Below, piece by piece: positions 1 to 8,142 of a stretch of DNA of 28,413 nt (position 1 is the first letter of the stretch; each line of letters begins with the position of its first letter). A model generated the notes under the pieces. That model saw only the letters and a program-made list of their open reading frames with translations, did no database searches and had not been told where the DNA came from. Source of the stretch: Clostridiales bacterium (GTDB taxonomy: Bacteria > Bacillota_A > Clostridia > Oscillospirales > Oscillospiraceae); NCBI GenBank assembly GCA_022777455.1, contig JALFGI010000119.1, forward strand, positions 1 through 28,413. The letters run 5' to 3'. A program made the translations under genes and the position numbers.

Positions 1-2
1 TG

Positions 3-1148
3 CTGATTACCATTATGTCCAGCCTTGCCCAGGAAGAAAGCCGCTCTATCTCCGAAAACTGCACATGGGGCCAGAGAAAGCGGTTCGCAGACGGTAAAGT
101 CACCGTACCCTTCAAGCGGTTCCTGGGTTATGACCGTGGCCCCGACGGCAATCTGGTTCTGAATCCCGAAGAGGCGGTCATTGTCCGGCGTATCTACAGT
201 ATGTTCCTACAGGGAATGACACCCTATGGCATCGCCACCCAACTTACCGCCGACGAAATCAAGTCGCCGGGTGGAAAAGATAAGTGGAATTCCGGAGCCG
301 TCCGCAGTATCCTTACCAATGAGAAGTACAAGGGCGATGCGCTCCTGCAAAAGTCCTACACGGTTGACTTCCTCACCAAGAAGAAAAAGACCAATGAGGG
401 TGAAATCCCACAGTACTATGTGGAAGGCAACCACGAAGCCATCATCAGCCCGGCACAGTTTGAACTGGTACAGCAGGAGTTAGCAAGGAGAAACAGCAGC
501 CGGGGTCGGCACAGCGGTGTCCACCTTTTCTCGGGCAAAATCAAATGCGGTCAGTGCGGACACTGGTACGGCTCCAAGACTTGGCACTCTACCGACAAAT
601 ACCGCAAGACCATCTGGCGCTGCAACCACAAATTCGATGGTGAAGAAAAATGCACCACGCCGCACTTTACCGATGAAGAACTGCAAGCCCTGTTCATTTC
701 GGCGGTCAATCAGCTTATAACCAATAAGGCTGCGGTCATTGAAGCGGTTATCGGTGCAGTCCTTCCGGCACTCGACACAAGCGGACTGGAAGCCGAGTCT
801 GCCACCTTGGAAGAGGAACTGACCGTGGTTTCCGATCTGATGCAGAAGTGCATTTACGAAAACGCCCATGTTGCCCTCGACCAGGTGGAATACCAAAAAC
901 GCTACGATGGGCTGACCGCTCGGTACGATACCGCCAAGGCTCGGTACGATGAGGTCAACGCAGCCATCTCCGACAAGCAGGCACGGCAAGCCCAAATCGA
1001 AGCCTTCCTGGAAACCCTGCGGGCGCAGGATGGCTTGGTGGAGAAGTTCGAGGTCAGCCTTTGGTGCGGACTGGTGGACTTCATAACGGTCTACGCAAAG
1101 GATGATGTCCGTTTCACTTTCAAACACGGCGGTGAAATCCGAGCATAA
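3..1148 (+). CDS. Large serine recombinase, C-terminal part (5' end outside window)
   Basis: Site-specific DNA recombinase of the TnpX/TndX-like large serine family, which excises and inserts mobile elements through a serine-linked intermediate. The reading frame is open from base 3, and the residues before the first ATG (base 15) already read as recombinase, so the N-terminal resolvase domain with the catalytic serine lies off the window. Counting from that ATG, the visible order is the end of the resolvase/linker (SSLAQEESRSISEN), a recombinase DNA-binding domain at about 25-135, a zinc-ribbon at about 175-215 (CGQCG and a later CN...C pair), and a coiled-coil segment at about 255-345. A strong hairpin follows the stop. 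The frame is intact to its end. It probably moves the element that carries the neighbouring ABC-F gene; that link is inference from position. Family assignment is very secure. Confidence 0.93.
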   Translation: MITIMSSLAQEESRSISENCTWGQRKRFADGKVTVPFKRFLGYDRGPDGNLVLNPEEAVIVRRIYSMFLQGMTPYGIATQLTADEIKSPGGKDKWNSGAVRSILTNEKYKGDALLQKSYTVDFLTKKKKTNEGEIPQYYVEGNHEAIISPAQFELVQQELARRNSSRGRHSGVHLFSGKIKCGQCGHWYGSKTWHSTDKYRKTIWRCNHKFDGEEKCTTPHFTDEELQALFISAVNQLITNKAAVIEAVIGAVLPALDTSGLEAESATLEEELTVVSDLMQKCIYENAHVALDQVEYQKRYDGLTARYDTAKARYDEVNAAISDKQARQAQIEAFLETLRAQDGLVEKFEVSLWCGLVDFITVYAKDDVRFTFKHGGEIRA

Positions 1149-1160
1149 GGGCAAAAAGAT

Positions 1161-1200
1161 ACTCCTCACTACCTTTTGACGGGTGGTGAGGAGTTTTTTG
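1161..1200 (+). terminator. Rho-independent terminator after the recombinase gene
   Basis: A 13-bp stem (1161-1173 with 1182-1194, one G-T type mismatch) is followed by a run of T. It lies 12 bases after the recombinase stop. It separates this gene from the convergent ABC-F gene. Confidence 0.85.
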
Positions 1201-1220
1201 TTATGTGAGAATTCAAATAA

Positions 1221-2684
1221 TCAAATTATTCTCACTATCTTAGTCGCAACAGCATCTCTAAAAGTACGATCATGCTCCACAAAAATCATCGTAGGAGAAA
1301 ATTCATTGATGAGCTGCTCAATCTGCATACGGGAATATACATCAATGAAGTTAAGCGGTTCATCCCACACATACAGATGCGCTTGCTCACAAAGGCTTTT
1401 TGCAATCAGAACTTTCTTCTTCTGTCCACCGGAAAAATCCTGTATTTCTTTCTCAAACTGTGTTCGCTCAAAATCGAGTTTCCGCAGGATGGATTTAAAC
1501 AGGCTTTCGTCAATTCCGTTTCTGTCAGCAAAATCAGACAGTGTTCCACTCAAGTGGGAAGTATCCTGCGAAACATAGGAGATCACAAGCCCGGAACCAA
1601 CCTTTATCGTGCCGGTATGTTCTATTGCTTCTCCAACCAATAGTTTCAGCAGACTGCTTTTTCCACTGCCGTTTTTACCGTCAAGCACAACTCTGTCGCC
1701 CTGCTGAACGGTAAACGACACGGGGTTGCACACTTCATTTCCATCATAGCTGACCGCCACATCCGAAAATGAAACGAGTGTATCTGCGTAATATGATAAC
1801 GGAAAGAGCTTCAACTTTTCGGCGGTTTCGATGTTTTTCAGAAGCCCTGCTTTTTGCTCGATAGCTTTCTGTTGCCTTGCTTCTATCGACTTGGAACGCT
1901 TCATCATTTTTGCTGCCTTATGACCGACATAGCCTTTATCAGCCGCACCGATCTTGGATGCTTCTACTCGGTCTGACCACACCTCGGAGCGTTTTGCCGC
2001 CTGCTGCAATCTGCCGATGTCTTTCTGTAAGCGTTCATTTTGTGCCAGTTCAAATTCCTGCTGTCGTTCAAAATTCGCCATCCAGGACGAAAAATTTCCG
2101 CTTTGGACTTCAATACTTGCCCTATTCAGCGACAGAATGTGATCAACGCACCCATCCAGAAAACAGCGGTCGTGGGATACCAAAATGAAGCCTTTTTTCT
2201 TTTTTAAGTATGCCGACACCATTTCTCTTGCTTTCACATCCAAGTGATTGGTCGGCTCATCGATCAGCAGAAAGTGCCCTTCATTGAGAAATAGTGCGGC
2301 AAGCAAAACCTTTGTCTGCTCGCCGTTGGAGAGAGTTTCAAAAGGTCGCCAAAGCACTTCCGAATCTACATCAAGATAAGAAAGCTCTCTCATAATTTCC
2401 CATTCTTCGGCGGCAGGGCAGACATCTTGCAATATTGTTTCTGTGAGCTGACTTTTATCTGTCACAGGGTACGGAAAATAATCAAACTGAACAGAACTGA
2501 TGATTTTTCCGCTGTATTCATACTTCCCGAGCAAAAGGTTCAACAGCGTTGTTTTCCCTCTGCCGTTTCTTCCCACAAAACCAAGTTTCCAATCCGTGTC
2601 GATCTGAAAATTCACATTTTCAAAGATATTATCGTAACTGGTTGGGTAGGAAAAAGTAAGGTTTTCTATTTTGATCATTGACAT
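1221..2684 (-). CDS. Lsa-type ABC-F ribosomal protection protein
   Basis: Cytoplasmic tandem ATPase that binds the ribosomal E site and displaces antibiotics from the peptidyl-transferase centre. Relatives of the Lsa/Vga group protect against lincosamides, pleuromutilins and streptogramin A (family knowledge; the drug range here is inferred). At 487 residues it has the usual length. Two ABC domains are visible: Walker A GRNGRGKTT near residue 38, signature LSNGEQ, Walker B LLIDEPTNHLD and SHDR; then GKNGSGKSS, FSGGQKKK, VWDEPLNFID and EHDR. The charged linker between them (about 205-285) carries the antibiotic-interaction region. There are no membrane segments, as expected for ABC-F. The start has an ideal AAAGGAGG 9 bases upstream, partly buried in a hairpin. 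The gene looks AT-richer than the ICE genes around it, consistent with separate acquisition. A long upstream leader suggests drug-inducible expression. Confidence 0.93.
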   Translation of the reverse strand: MSMIKIENLTFSYPTSYDNIFENVNFQIDTDWKLGFVGRNGRGKTTLLNLLLGKYEYSGKIISSVQFDYFPYPVTDKSQLTETILQDVCPAAEEWEIMRELSYLDVDSEVLWRPFETLSNGEQTKVLLAALFLNEGHFLLIDEPTNHLDVKAREMVSAYLKKKKGFILVSHDRCFLDGCVDHILSLNRASIEVQSGNFSSWMANFERQQEFELAQNERLQKDIGRLQQAAKRSEVWSDRVEASKIGAADKGYVGHKAAKMMKRSKSIEARQQKAIEQKAGLLKNIETAEKLKLFPLSYYADTLVSFSDVAVSYDGNEVCNPVSFTVQQGDRVVLDGKNGSGKSSLLKLLVGEAIEHTGTIKVGSGLVISYVSQDTSHLSGTLSDFADRNGIDESLFKSILRKLDFERTQFEKEIQDFSGGQKKKVLIAKSLCEQAHLYVWDEPLNFIDVYSRMQIEQLINEFSPTMIFVEHDRTFRDAVATKIVRII

Positions 2685-2697
2685 AAATTAAATCCTC

Positions 2698-2723
2698 CTT
2701 TGTATGTCGTAGTAGATACAAAG
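2698..2723 (-). promoter_or_regulatory. Hairpin overlapping the Shine-Dalgarno of the ABC-F gene
   Basis: Perfect 8-bp inverted repeat (2698-2705 with 2716-2723, 10-nt loop). In the minus-strand transcript the downstream arm contains the AAAG of the AAAGGAGG ribosome-binding site, so folding would partly hide it. This suits translational attenuation; the function is inferred. Confidence 0.55.
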
Positions 2724-2746
2724 TCGGTTGTCACGGTGATATTTTA

Positions 2747-2788
2747 CTCCGTATGAGTCCCACCGGACTACACCGACATCATACGGAG
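2747..2788 (-). promoter_or_regulatory. Leader hairpin spanning the end of the upstream ORF
   Basis: Perfect 10-bp inverted repeat (2747-2756 with 2779-2788). The 5' arm lies inside the codons of the short leader ORF and the 3' arm lies after its stop, so a ribosome stalled near the ORF end would melt it. No U-run follows, so it is not a terminator. A competing 6-bp pairing (2772-2777 with 2723-2728) crosses this stem and cannot form at the same time. Confidence 0.6.
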
Positions 2789-2824
2789 AAAATCATGTGT
2801 AACGACCAATTCTGTGGTATTCAT
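2768..2824 (-). CDS. Putative regulatory leader peptide (18 aa) upstream of the ABC-F gene
   Basis: A short ORF reads MNTTELVVTHDFLRMMSV and stops at TAG. A plausible ribosome-binding site, AAAGGAAG, lies 11 bases before its ATG. It sits about 80 bases upstream of the ABC-F gene on the same strand, and its last third forms one arm of a 10-bp hairpin. Leader peptides on which drug-bound ribosomes stall are well known for erm, cat, msr and several ABC-F genes, so this is a good candidate for the sensor. I do not recognise the peptide itself, and its translation is inferred. Confidence 0.55.
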   Translation of the reverse strand: MNTTELVVTHDFLRMMSV

Positions 2825-2844
2825 CACAGTTATCACTTCCTTTT

Positions 2845-2883
2845 ACAAAAAATAAGAGCCGCAAGAAAGTTCCTTCTTGCAGC
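2845..2883 (-). terminator. Terminator-like hairpin in the ABC-F upstream region
   Basis: A 10-bp stem (2858-2867 with 2874-2883, one G-U pair, 6-nt loop) is followed in the minus-strand sense by a T-rich tract (CTTATTTTTTG). It lies just before the ribosome-binding site of the leader ORF. It could stop read-through from upstream or act as a transcription attenuator. A weak TATGAT hexamer (minus strand, near 2884-2893) lies directly upstream, so the true promoter position is unclear. The rest of the gap, 2900-3147, shows no other clear feature. Confidence 0.6.
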
Positions 2884-3147
2884 TCATCATAGCATAATTA
2901 CACCACCGGGAAAGGCGGTAAAGCACTATATAGAGATAAGGAGACTTATAACTTTCTTGCAATGGACGCAACAATGCCATACATTAAGACATTACCGCTT
3001 ATTCCGATTTTATCTGAAAGAAAAGTTAATCATCTTTCCACCTCTTTCGTGTCATATCTAAAATATTATATCATACTCAAGAAAAGAATACAAGTGTCTC
3101 AGAGAGGAACTTATATATACGCTTATGTGAATAAATCTACCGAAAAC

Positions 3148-3184
3148 AAATGCCCGCTTGCCTTTACACCGCAAGAGGGCATTT
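3148..3184 (-). terminator. Large hairpin at the 3' end of the truncated methylase/helicase gene
   Basis: Long imperfect stem: AAATGCCC/GGGCATTT outer arms, plus an inner GCTTG/CAAG pairing. It is followed on the minus strand by a weak T tract (TTTGTTTTC). It lies at the stop codon of the truncated gene and probably terminates its transcript. By position it belongs to the inserted element rather than the ICE. Confidence 0.5.
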
Positions 3185-3200
3185 TACACCGCAGGGGCAT
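3163..3200. repeat. Tandem imperfect direct repeat near the element end
   Basis: Two adjacent copies of TTTACACCGCA followed by a GGGCAT-type box (3163-3182 and 3183-3200). They lie about 50 bases inside the inferred element boundary. They could be recombinase-binding repeats or simply part of the neighbouring hairpin. Confidence 0.4.
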
Positions 3201-6200
3201 ACCTTTTAATTTTTCTTAATCCTTGTATCCAATTCGGCAGGATTATTTCCAGAATGTTGCCGGTCTGAAAACCCATATTTCCAACTGCTTCATAGATTGC
3301 ACGGATAACCGTGGGGCTGGTGTAGTGGGCGTTGAGGGTGGAAGCGCGGGCAGCTTCATATTCTGCCGGGGTAAGGGTTGCTATCAGCTCTTGATACTCG
3401 GATGCCCAGCCGGATTTACTGTTATCAAAGGCATCCGGCAGACCGCCCCAGCCAACATACCGGGACAGGATTTCCTGCTCCTCTTTTGTTGCCTGTCCGC
3501 CCTCGGATTCAATGGTTTTCAGGGTGGTAATGGCGTCCATATTCCTGCGGAACTTGACCTTTGCACCACCTGCACCCAAATCCTCGTCCGTAATGCGGAA
3601 GTTTTCGCTGCTGGGGATGGGAGCATCACGGGGCGGCTCCGGTTTCTCCGTGCGGAGAGTCTGCACCACAATGTCATAGGGAAGGTTATTCTTTTCTCCG
3701 GGGTATACTGCCACGGTTTCGGTGGACATTTCCGGCTGAACAGGCTGGTTTTCCTGCTGCTCGATATACCTTCTGACAAAGGAAATGGGTTCCGTGCGGA
3801 AGATGGGAAAGCCGGTGGAATTGGCAAAGGTAATGTCCTGAAAGTTGACAGAGCCAAAATCCAGATTCACACGGTCAACAAGGAAGGTTCTGCCGTCGAT
3901 TTCAAAGGTGGATTCACCGGGAATTAGGTGGTCCCTGGCAAATTCCTCGTCAGAAATCCGCTGGGCATCCGCTTCAGCCTGCTGGACAATGGGAGCTGCG
4001 TCCAGCATTTCCGCATCCACAACCTCGCCGTTCACGATACCGTGTTCCGCAAGCTGCTCCCGGATGGCAACGGGGTCAATATCGTCCAGACGGTCATATT
4101 CTTCCTCCGTATAGAATTTTTCTGCTTTGATAAGCTGGGCAATGCGCCGCTGAACCTTTGCCCAGGGCAGCACCATTTCACCGTCAACCCCGGTAACAGC
4201 AATCCGCAGGGGCTGGGCGGGATCTGCGCCATACTCAAGGGCAAGCCATGCGGCGGTGTCCCGTTCCCGGCTGTGGGTTTCCATGTACCGCACCACAGCG
4301 CGTTTGCTGTCGATGCTGCCATTCCACTTCTGCAAGGCTTCATCAATCTCTGCCTGGGTGATTTCACGAGCAACTGAACTGGATTGCTCCGTCCGCGCGA
4401 TTACCGCATCTGCGGTAGAGCGAATTACAAAGGTTTCCAACCCCTTGTTGGGATCATGGTCAACCAGAACCACTCCCGCGCCGGTGTCCGCCAGAGCAGC
4501 GGAATGCTCCCCGAAATTCGCTTTTGGCAGGAAACATACTGTCACAGGCTGTCTCCTTCCAATTACTTCCCGCTGCACAGTTTCCAATCCTATCTGGGCA
4601 GATACAGCCTGCGCATCCTTTTCAAAGGCGAAATACCCATCGTTTAGCTTGACGAGAACCAAATAATCGGGGTATTCTTTCTTGATTTCCCGATAGTCCT
4701 GAAAGAAAGGACCAACCGAAGCGATGGTTTGTGCCACATTCTCAGTTGTGCTTTCCTCTACCACAGGGGCAGGCGGTTCCAGTTTGGCAAGAGAGTAGAC
4801 ATTGCGGTTTCCATCCTCGCTGACAGCGGAAATTGTCACCGAGTGCTGTATGCGCAATTTGTCCAGATTTTCTTCCAACTGATGTGCCGGGATGCCACAC
4901 ATATCCACCCTGCCACCAGTGGGGATCGGGCGAGTGCCAAGGTGTACATTCAGAACAGGGGCGGCATTTTTCGCATCCTCCCCGTAGATTTCAAAGAAAT
5001 CCCCGACCTGATACAGCACAATATCCTCCGGGTGGGCGGCCTTAATTTCGTTGTACTCCCAGACAGCAGGTTCGGATTCCTCTTGGATCGGATCGGTGGC
5101 CTCTATCGGCTCTGCTTCCTCGGATTCCGGCTGTTCTTCCGCAAGTTCATTGTCAATGACTTCCCCATACCGCTGTTTCAGCTCCTCCGGGGGAGCAAAC
5201 CGCCCGGATTCCATCAGAGCATCGTAATACTTGACTACCTTTGTCCATGGTAGCTCAATGCGCGTACAGTTCGGCTTATCATAGCGAATGCCTTTTCCGT
5301 CAGTCCAGACATGGCTCATAAAGTTATGGGAAAGTGCGTTATTTCCACCGCCAATGCCGTATTCATTTTTCAGAAAATCCAGCTTTTCCTTTGTTGTGTG
5401 GGATGTCTGGTAGTAGGCATAAATCCGTCCCTTGCTGCCGGAAAAATTGCTGCCGCCGGTCAGATGTTCATTGATCTCGTCGTCGGTGATGAAGCCCTTT
5501 GCCGCTGGCAGTTCCGCCATCTGGCTGACATATTCCCACCGGGGAAGGGTATATTCCTCCAGCGGACGAATCAGCTTGTTGGGGTTATACATCTGAAACC
5601 GCATCATACCCTTATCGGCGTTGCAGGCATCCCGGAAGGTATAGACCTGCCTCATAATCGCCTGATAGGATTCCGGCTCAGACAGGAAAACCATCAGCTT
5701 TTCCGTTTCCTCCGGGAAACCGCCCCGGAGGGATCGGACGATACTCATGTACCCGGCATCGATGGCTTTTTCGCTTATGTCATGGGACATATACCAAAGC
5801 TGCTCGGAAAGCTGGCGTTTCTCAAAGGTTCTGCACTCTGCCAGCTCCACATTGGTGGCAAACTGCCCCTGTTCCAGCAGCTCACCAACCCGGACAGCTA
5901 CATCCTCCCAAGAGAGAATCTGGGCGTTTCTGGCATACCGGGCGGCGCTGCCATAGGCAAGGTGCATCCCGTCCTCAGCATACCAAGCGCACACCTTTGT
6001 GGTGCCAAATTGCAGGCCGCAGCCGCCATGGTAGGTCTTTTCCAGAAAATCCACCAGATAGTCCATTGGCTGCTGTTTGGCGAATTCAATAGCAATCCGT
6101 GTGCGGTGATTCTCCGTGTTGCTGCCATAGCGGAGAAACTGGTCAATATACTCCTGGGGCATGGAAAAAGCGGAGGGTGCGATTTCTGCACTCTCCGCTT

Positions 6201-7407
6201 CGGCGATGTATGCAATTTGCTGGGCTTCCGTGGGGAAGAAGGAAAACTGTTCTCCTTGGATGGGAGGTTCTTCATCCGTTAAGCGTAAATCAGCTCCGTC
6301 AGGACTACTTCCTCCGCCTGGGCTTTCAGGCTGTTCATCAGCCCCACCCATTTCATGGGGTCGCTGGCTTTCAGGGCTTCCGTCACCCCCGCCGACTGCA
6401 TCAGCCCCGGCATCATCTGTTCCAGACGGCTGTTCGCTGTTTCGTCGATCTCCCTCAGATGGGGATACAGCTTCTCGGACAGGATCAGGCTGTTCCACAA
6501 CACCGGACGATGCTCCTGAAGGTATGCTTTGCGCATCCTCCCGTACTTGCCCAGGGGCTGCGTCTCCTGCTGTGACAGGCTCAGATTGGGAATCCAGTAG
6601 TCCCCGCTGCGGGTGTAGGTCAGTTCGTTCATTTTCTTGGCTCCTTTCAGACAGCTTTTCGCGTTCGTATTTTTTGATGGTGACTTCGATACTGCGGAGA
6701 ACTTCTTCGCTGATCTCGCTGACGGCGCTGCCCAGAGCGTACACTGTCTGGGGTGTATTGAAGTCAAAGACCGGCATGAAATCCTCTGCGCCAAAGTGAG
6801 CATCGTCAAGAAGTGTGCACCGGGAAAGCAGTGCATAATTGACACTGATTGTGGCCGCGTTGATGAACGCCACACCTTTGTCATAGTCATGATACCCTTC
6901 CAGATACGATCCGTCAACGATGTCGAGGATGTCCTGTTGATGGGCAAGGAAGTATTCCGTGACTTTCACGGAAGAAATCTGTTCCAGCTGGTCAACGAGA
7001 TTTCCGGGGTATTGAATATTGTACTGTTCCTCCAGTGCATAAGGAACTACCTGCGCATGCTCCGGGCGGTATTCCCAGAGATAGGGACTGCGGGAGCGTT
7101 CCGTGGTGCGGGTATCCGCTACATCGAACACATATTTCAGCTTCGGAGCGTCCCCGGAGTGATCGATAAGGGCGATGCCCTTTGCGCCCCGGCGGACATA
7201 ACGCCCCATTCGCTTGTTCCACAGTTCGTAATCTGCGCAGGCGGTGGCTTCGGGACGCTGGGCGTAGATCATCAGCTGCTCATGGTAGGGGTATTTATAC
7301 AATCGGGCTGCGGTGGTCAGGAAGTCTGTCCAGCTTTGGTAGCTGCCGGTGATCTGTAGTGCCGTAATGTCTGCAAGCTGGCTGTATTGTTGTAATACGG
7401 ATGCCAA
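3184..7407 (-). CDS. ICE ArdC/MutS-like/N6-methylase-helicase protein, C-terminally truncated
   Basis: Very large ICE-borne protein of the kind annotated as DNA methylase/SNF2 helicase, usually about 2,000-3,000 residues. Only 1,407 remain. Residues 1-115 resemble the ArdC/LtrC N-terminal single-stranded-DNA-binding domain (SYQSWTDFLTTAARLYKYPYHEQLMIYAQRP). An acidic, Pro/Gly/Ser-rich linker covers about 260-390. A MutS domain-I-like module at about 785-870 has VGDFFEIYGEDA, with the Phe-x-Glu motif kept. A second, degenerate copy follows at about 905-995. From about 1290 an N6-adenine methylase start is seen (YVGWGGLPDAF, HYTSPTVIRAIYEA). The frame leaves the family exactly at methylase motif I, after TGNILE. 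The last 20 residues come from the inserted element, so the methyltransferase core and helicase are missing. The start is TTG with AAGGAG 9 bases upstream. The fragment is probably non-functional as an enzyme. Confidence 0.85.
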   Translation of the reverse strand: MASVLQQYSQLADITALQITGSYQSWTDFLTTAARLYKYPYHEQLMIYAQRPEATACADYELWNKRMGRYVRRGAKGIALIDHSGDAPKLKYVFDVADTRTTERSRSPYLWEYRPEHAQVVPYALEEQYNIQYPGNLVDQLEQISSVKVTEYFLAHQQDILDIVDGSYLEGYHDYDKGVAFINAATISVNYALLSRCTLLDDAHFGAEDFMPVFDFNTPQTVYALGSAVSEISEEVLRSIEVTIKKYEREKLSERSQENERTDLHPQRGLLDSQSEPVTAGDAAPGQVREDAQSIPSGASSGVVEQPDPVREAVSPSEGDRRNSEQPSGTDDAGADAVGGGDGSPESQRPHEMGGADEQPESPGGGSSPDGADLRLTDEEPPIQGEQFSFFPTEAQQIAYIAEAESAEIAPSAFSMPQEYIDQFLRYGSNTENHRTRIAIEFAKQQPMDYLVDFLEKTYHGGCGLQFGTTKVCAWYAEDGMHLAYGSAARYARNAQILSWEDVAVRVGELLEQGQFATNVELAECRTFEKRQLSEQLWYMSHDISEKAIDAGYMSIVRSLRGGFPEETEKLMVFLSEPESYQAIMRQVYTFRDACNADKGMMRFQMYNPNKLIRPLEEYTLPRWEYVSQMAELPAAKGFITDDEINEHLTGGSNFSGSKGRIYAYYQTSHTTKEKLDFLKNEYGIGGGNNALSHNFMSHVWTDGKGIRYDKPNCTRIELPWTKVVKYYDALMESGRFAPPEELKQRYGEVIDNELAEEQPESEEAEPIEATDPIQEESEPAVWEYNEIKAAHPEDIVLYQVGDFFEIYGEDAKNAAPVLNVHLGTRPIPTGGRVDMCGIPAHQLEENLDKLRIQHSVTISAVSEDGNRNVYSLAKLEPPAPVVEESTTENVAQTIASVGPFFQDYREIKKEYPDYLVLVKLNDGYFAFEKDAQAVSAQIGLETVQREVIGRRQPVTVCFLPKANFGEHSAALADTGAGVVLVDHDPNKGLETFVIRSTADAVIARTEQSSSVAREITQAEIDEALQKWNGSIDSKRAVVRYMETHSRERDTAAWLALEYGADPAQPLRIAVTGVDGEMVLPWAKVQRRIAQLIKAEKFYTEEEYDRLDDIDPVAIREQLAEHGIVNGEVVDAEMLDAAPIVQQAEADAQRISDEEFARDHLIPGESTFEIDGRTFLVDRVNLDFGSVNFQDITFANSTGFPIFRTEPISFVRRYIEQQENQPVQPEMSTETVAVYPGEKNNLPYDIVVQTLRTEKPEPPRDAPIPSSENFRITDEDLGAGGAKVKFRRNMDAITTLKTIESEGGQATKEEQEILSRYVGWGGLPDAFDNSKSGWASEYQELIATLTPAEYEAARASTLNAHYTSPTVIRAIYEAVGNMGFQTGNILEIILPNWIQGLRKIKRYAPAV
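3248..3249 (-). other. Inferred insertion junction (GA core) of the serine-recombinase element
   Basis: The protein follows the expected methylase sequence up to the glutamate codon at 3247-3249 and diverges immediately after. The last shared bases would be GA on the minus strand. GA is the crossover dinucleotide reported for TnpX/TndX-type recombinases. The junction is read from protein divergence only; the other end is outside the window. Confidence 0.5.
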
Positions 7408-7440
7408 ATTGATGTCTCCTTTCGATAAATATCGCTGGTT

Positions 7441-7467
7441 AATACAAAGCCCCGCCCGAAGGCGGGG
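7441..7467 (-). terminator. Hairpin terminator with UUCG-type loop
   Basis: Perfect CCCCGCC/GGCGGGG stem (7450-7456 with 7461-7467) and a TTCG tetraloop, followed by CTTTGTATT on the minus strand. It ends the transcript of the 7492-8127 gene before the methylase/helicase gene. Confidence 0.7.
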
Positions 7468-7491
7468 TAAATGATCGTTAGGGAATCCTTT

Positions 7492-8127
7492 TTATTCCTT
7501 CTGATTACAGCAGAAACCAAGACAATGCTCCATGGAGAGTATGTGCTTCTCCATTTGAAGTCTGGGAAAGCTGCCCGGGTCTACTTCTTCAAGAATGGCA
7601 ACAGCTGCGTGATACCCCAGATAAAAGCCATCTATTGAGGCGCTATGAGCTCGCTGTTCCCATGCACACGCCACCGATACAAGATGATATTGGTTTTCGC
7701 AGCCGACTTCTGCTTCCAACGCTTCTGCCAGCTGATTTCGGTGTTCGATCTTCGCGTAATACTCCCTGTGCCGCATCATTTGGTGCATCTTGTGGATTTC
7801 GTCAGAAACATGCTTCGAGAAGCCGCCGTCTGGCTCGTGTTTCAATGTAAAAAACTGCTTGAAGCCACTATACAGCCCAGCGAGGAACCCATATTTTGCG
7901 GCATATTCCCGTATGCTTGAACAAGTTTTCTCATACTCCGTAAGCTTTGACATTTTCTCCGGGGAGAGTGTCTGTGCCAGCGCAGCAATGCCGGCATCAT
8001 ATTCCCGCTCCTCCGGTTCAAACAAGCCCTCCGCTGTATCACATTGATAACGCTTCCTGATTTCTTCCTGATAGGCTGGCCCCAATCCATTCTCCAGGAT
8101 TTCCGCCAATACTTTGTCTATGCTCAT
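7492..8127 (-). CDS. Uncharacterised ICE protein (weak DUF6809-like features)
   Basis: A 211-residue soluble protein with no signal peptide or membrane segment. It is helix-rich and charged. The segment around EYEKTCSSIREYAAKYGFLAGLYSGFKQFF recalls DUF6809-like small proteins often found beside repressors in clostridial ICEs, but this is only an impression. The start was set at the ATG at 8127 because GGAGG lies 8 bases upstream; the earlier in-frame ATG (8142) overlaps that site. The promoter region holds several copies of the AATACTAT box shared with the XRE gene, so the gene is probably under that repressor. A strong hairpin follows it. Function unknown. Confidence 0.7.
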   Translation of the reverse strand: MSIDKVLAEILENGLGPAYQEEIRKRYQCDTAEGLFEPEEREYDAGIAALAQTLSPEKMSKLTEYEKTCSSIREYAAKYGFLAGLYSGFKQFFTLKHEPDGGFSKHVSDEIHKMHQMMRHREYYAKIEHRNQLAEALEAEVGCENQYHLVSVACAWEQRAHSASIDGFYLGYHAAVAILEEVDPGSFPRLQMEKHILSMEHCLGFCCNQKE

Positions 8128-8142
8128 TTTCAAGTCCTCCAT

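Noticed and set aside
1205..1235. GTGAGAAT inverted repeat as a terminator for the ABC-F gene
   Set aside because: The 8-bp stem overlaps the stop codon and is not followed by a T tract on the minus strand; the larger hairpin at 1161-1194 is a better candidate for stopping both transcripts.
5311..6282. Long plus-strand frame of 323 codons
   Set aside because: It lies entirely antisense to the methylase/helicase gene, whose domains are clear; codon content is a mirror of that gene and no family is recognisable. The same holds for plus-strand frames at 3223-4666 and 6637-7359.
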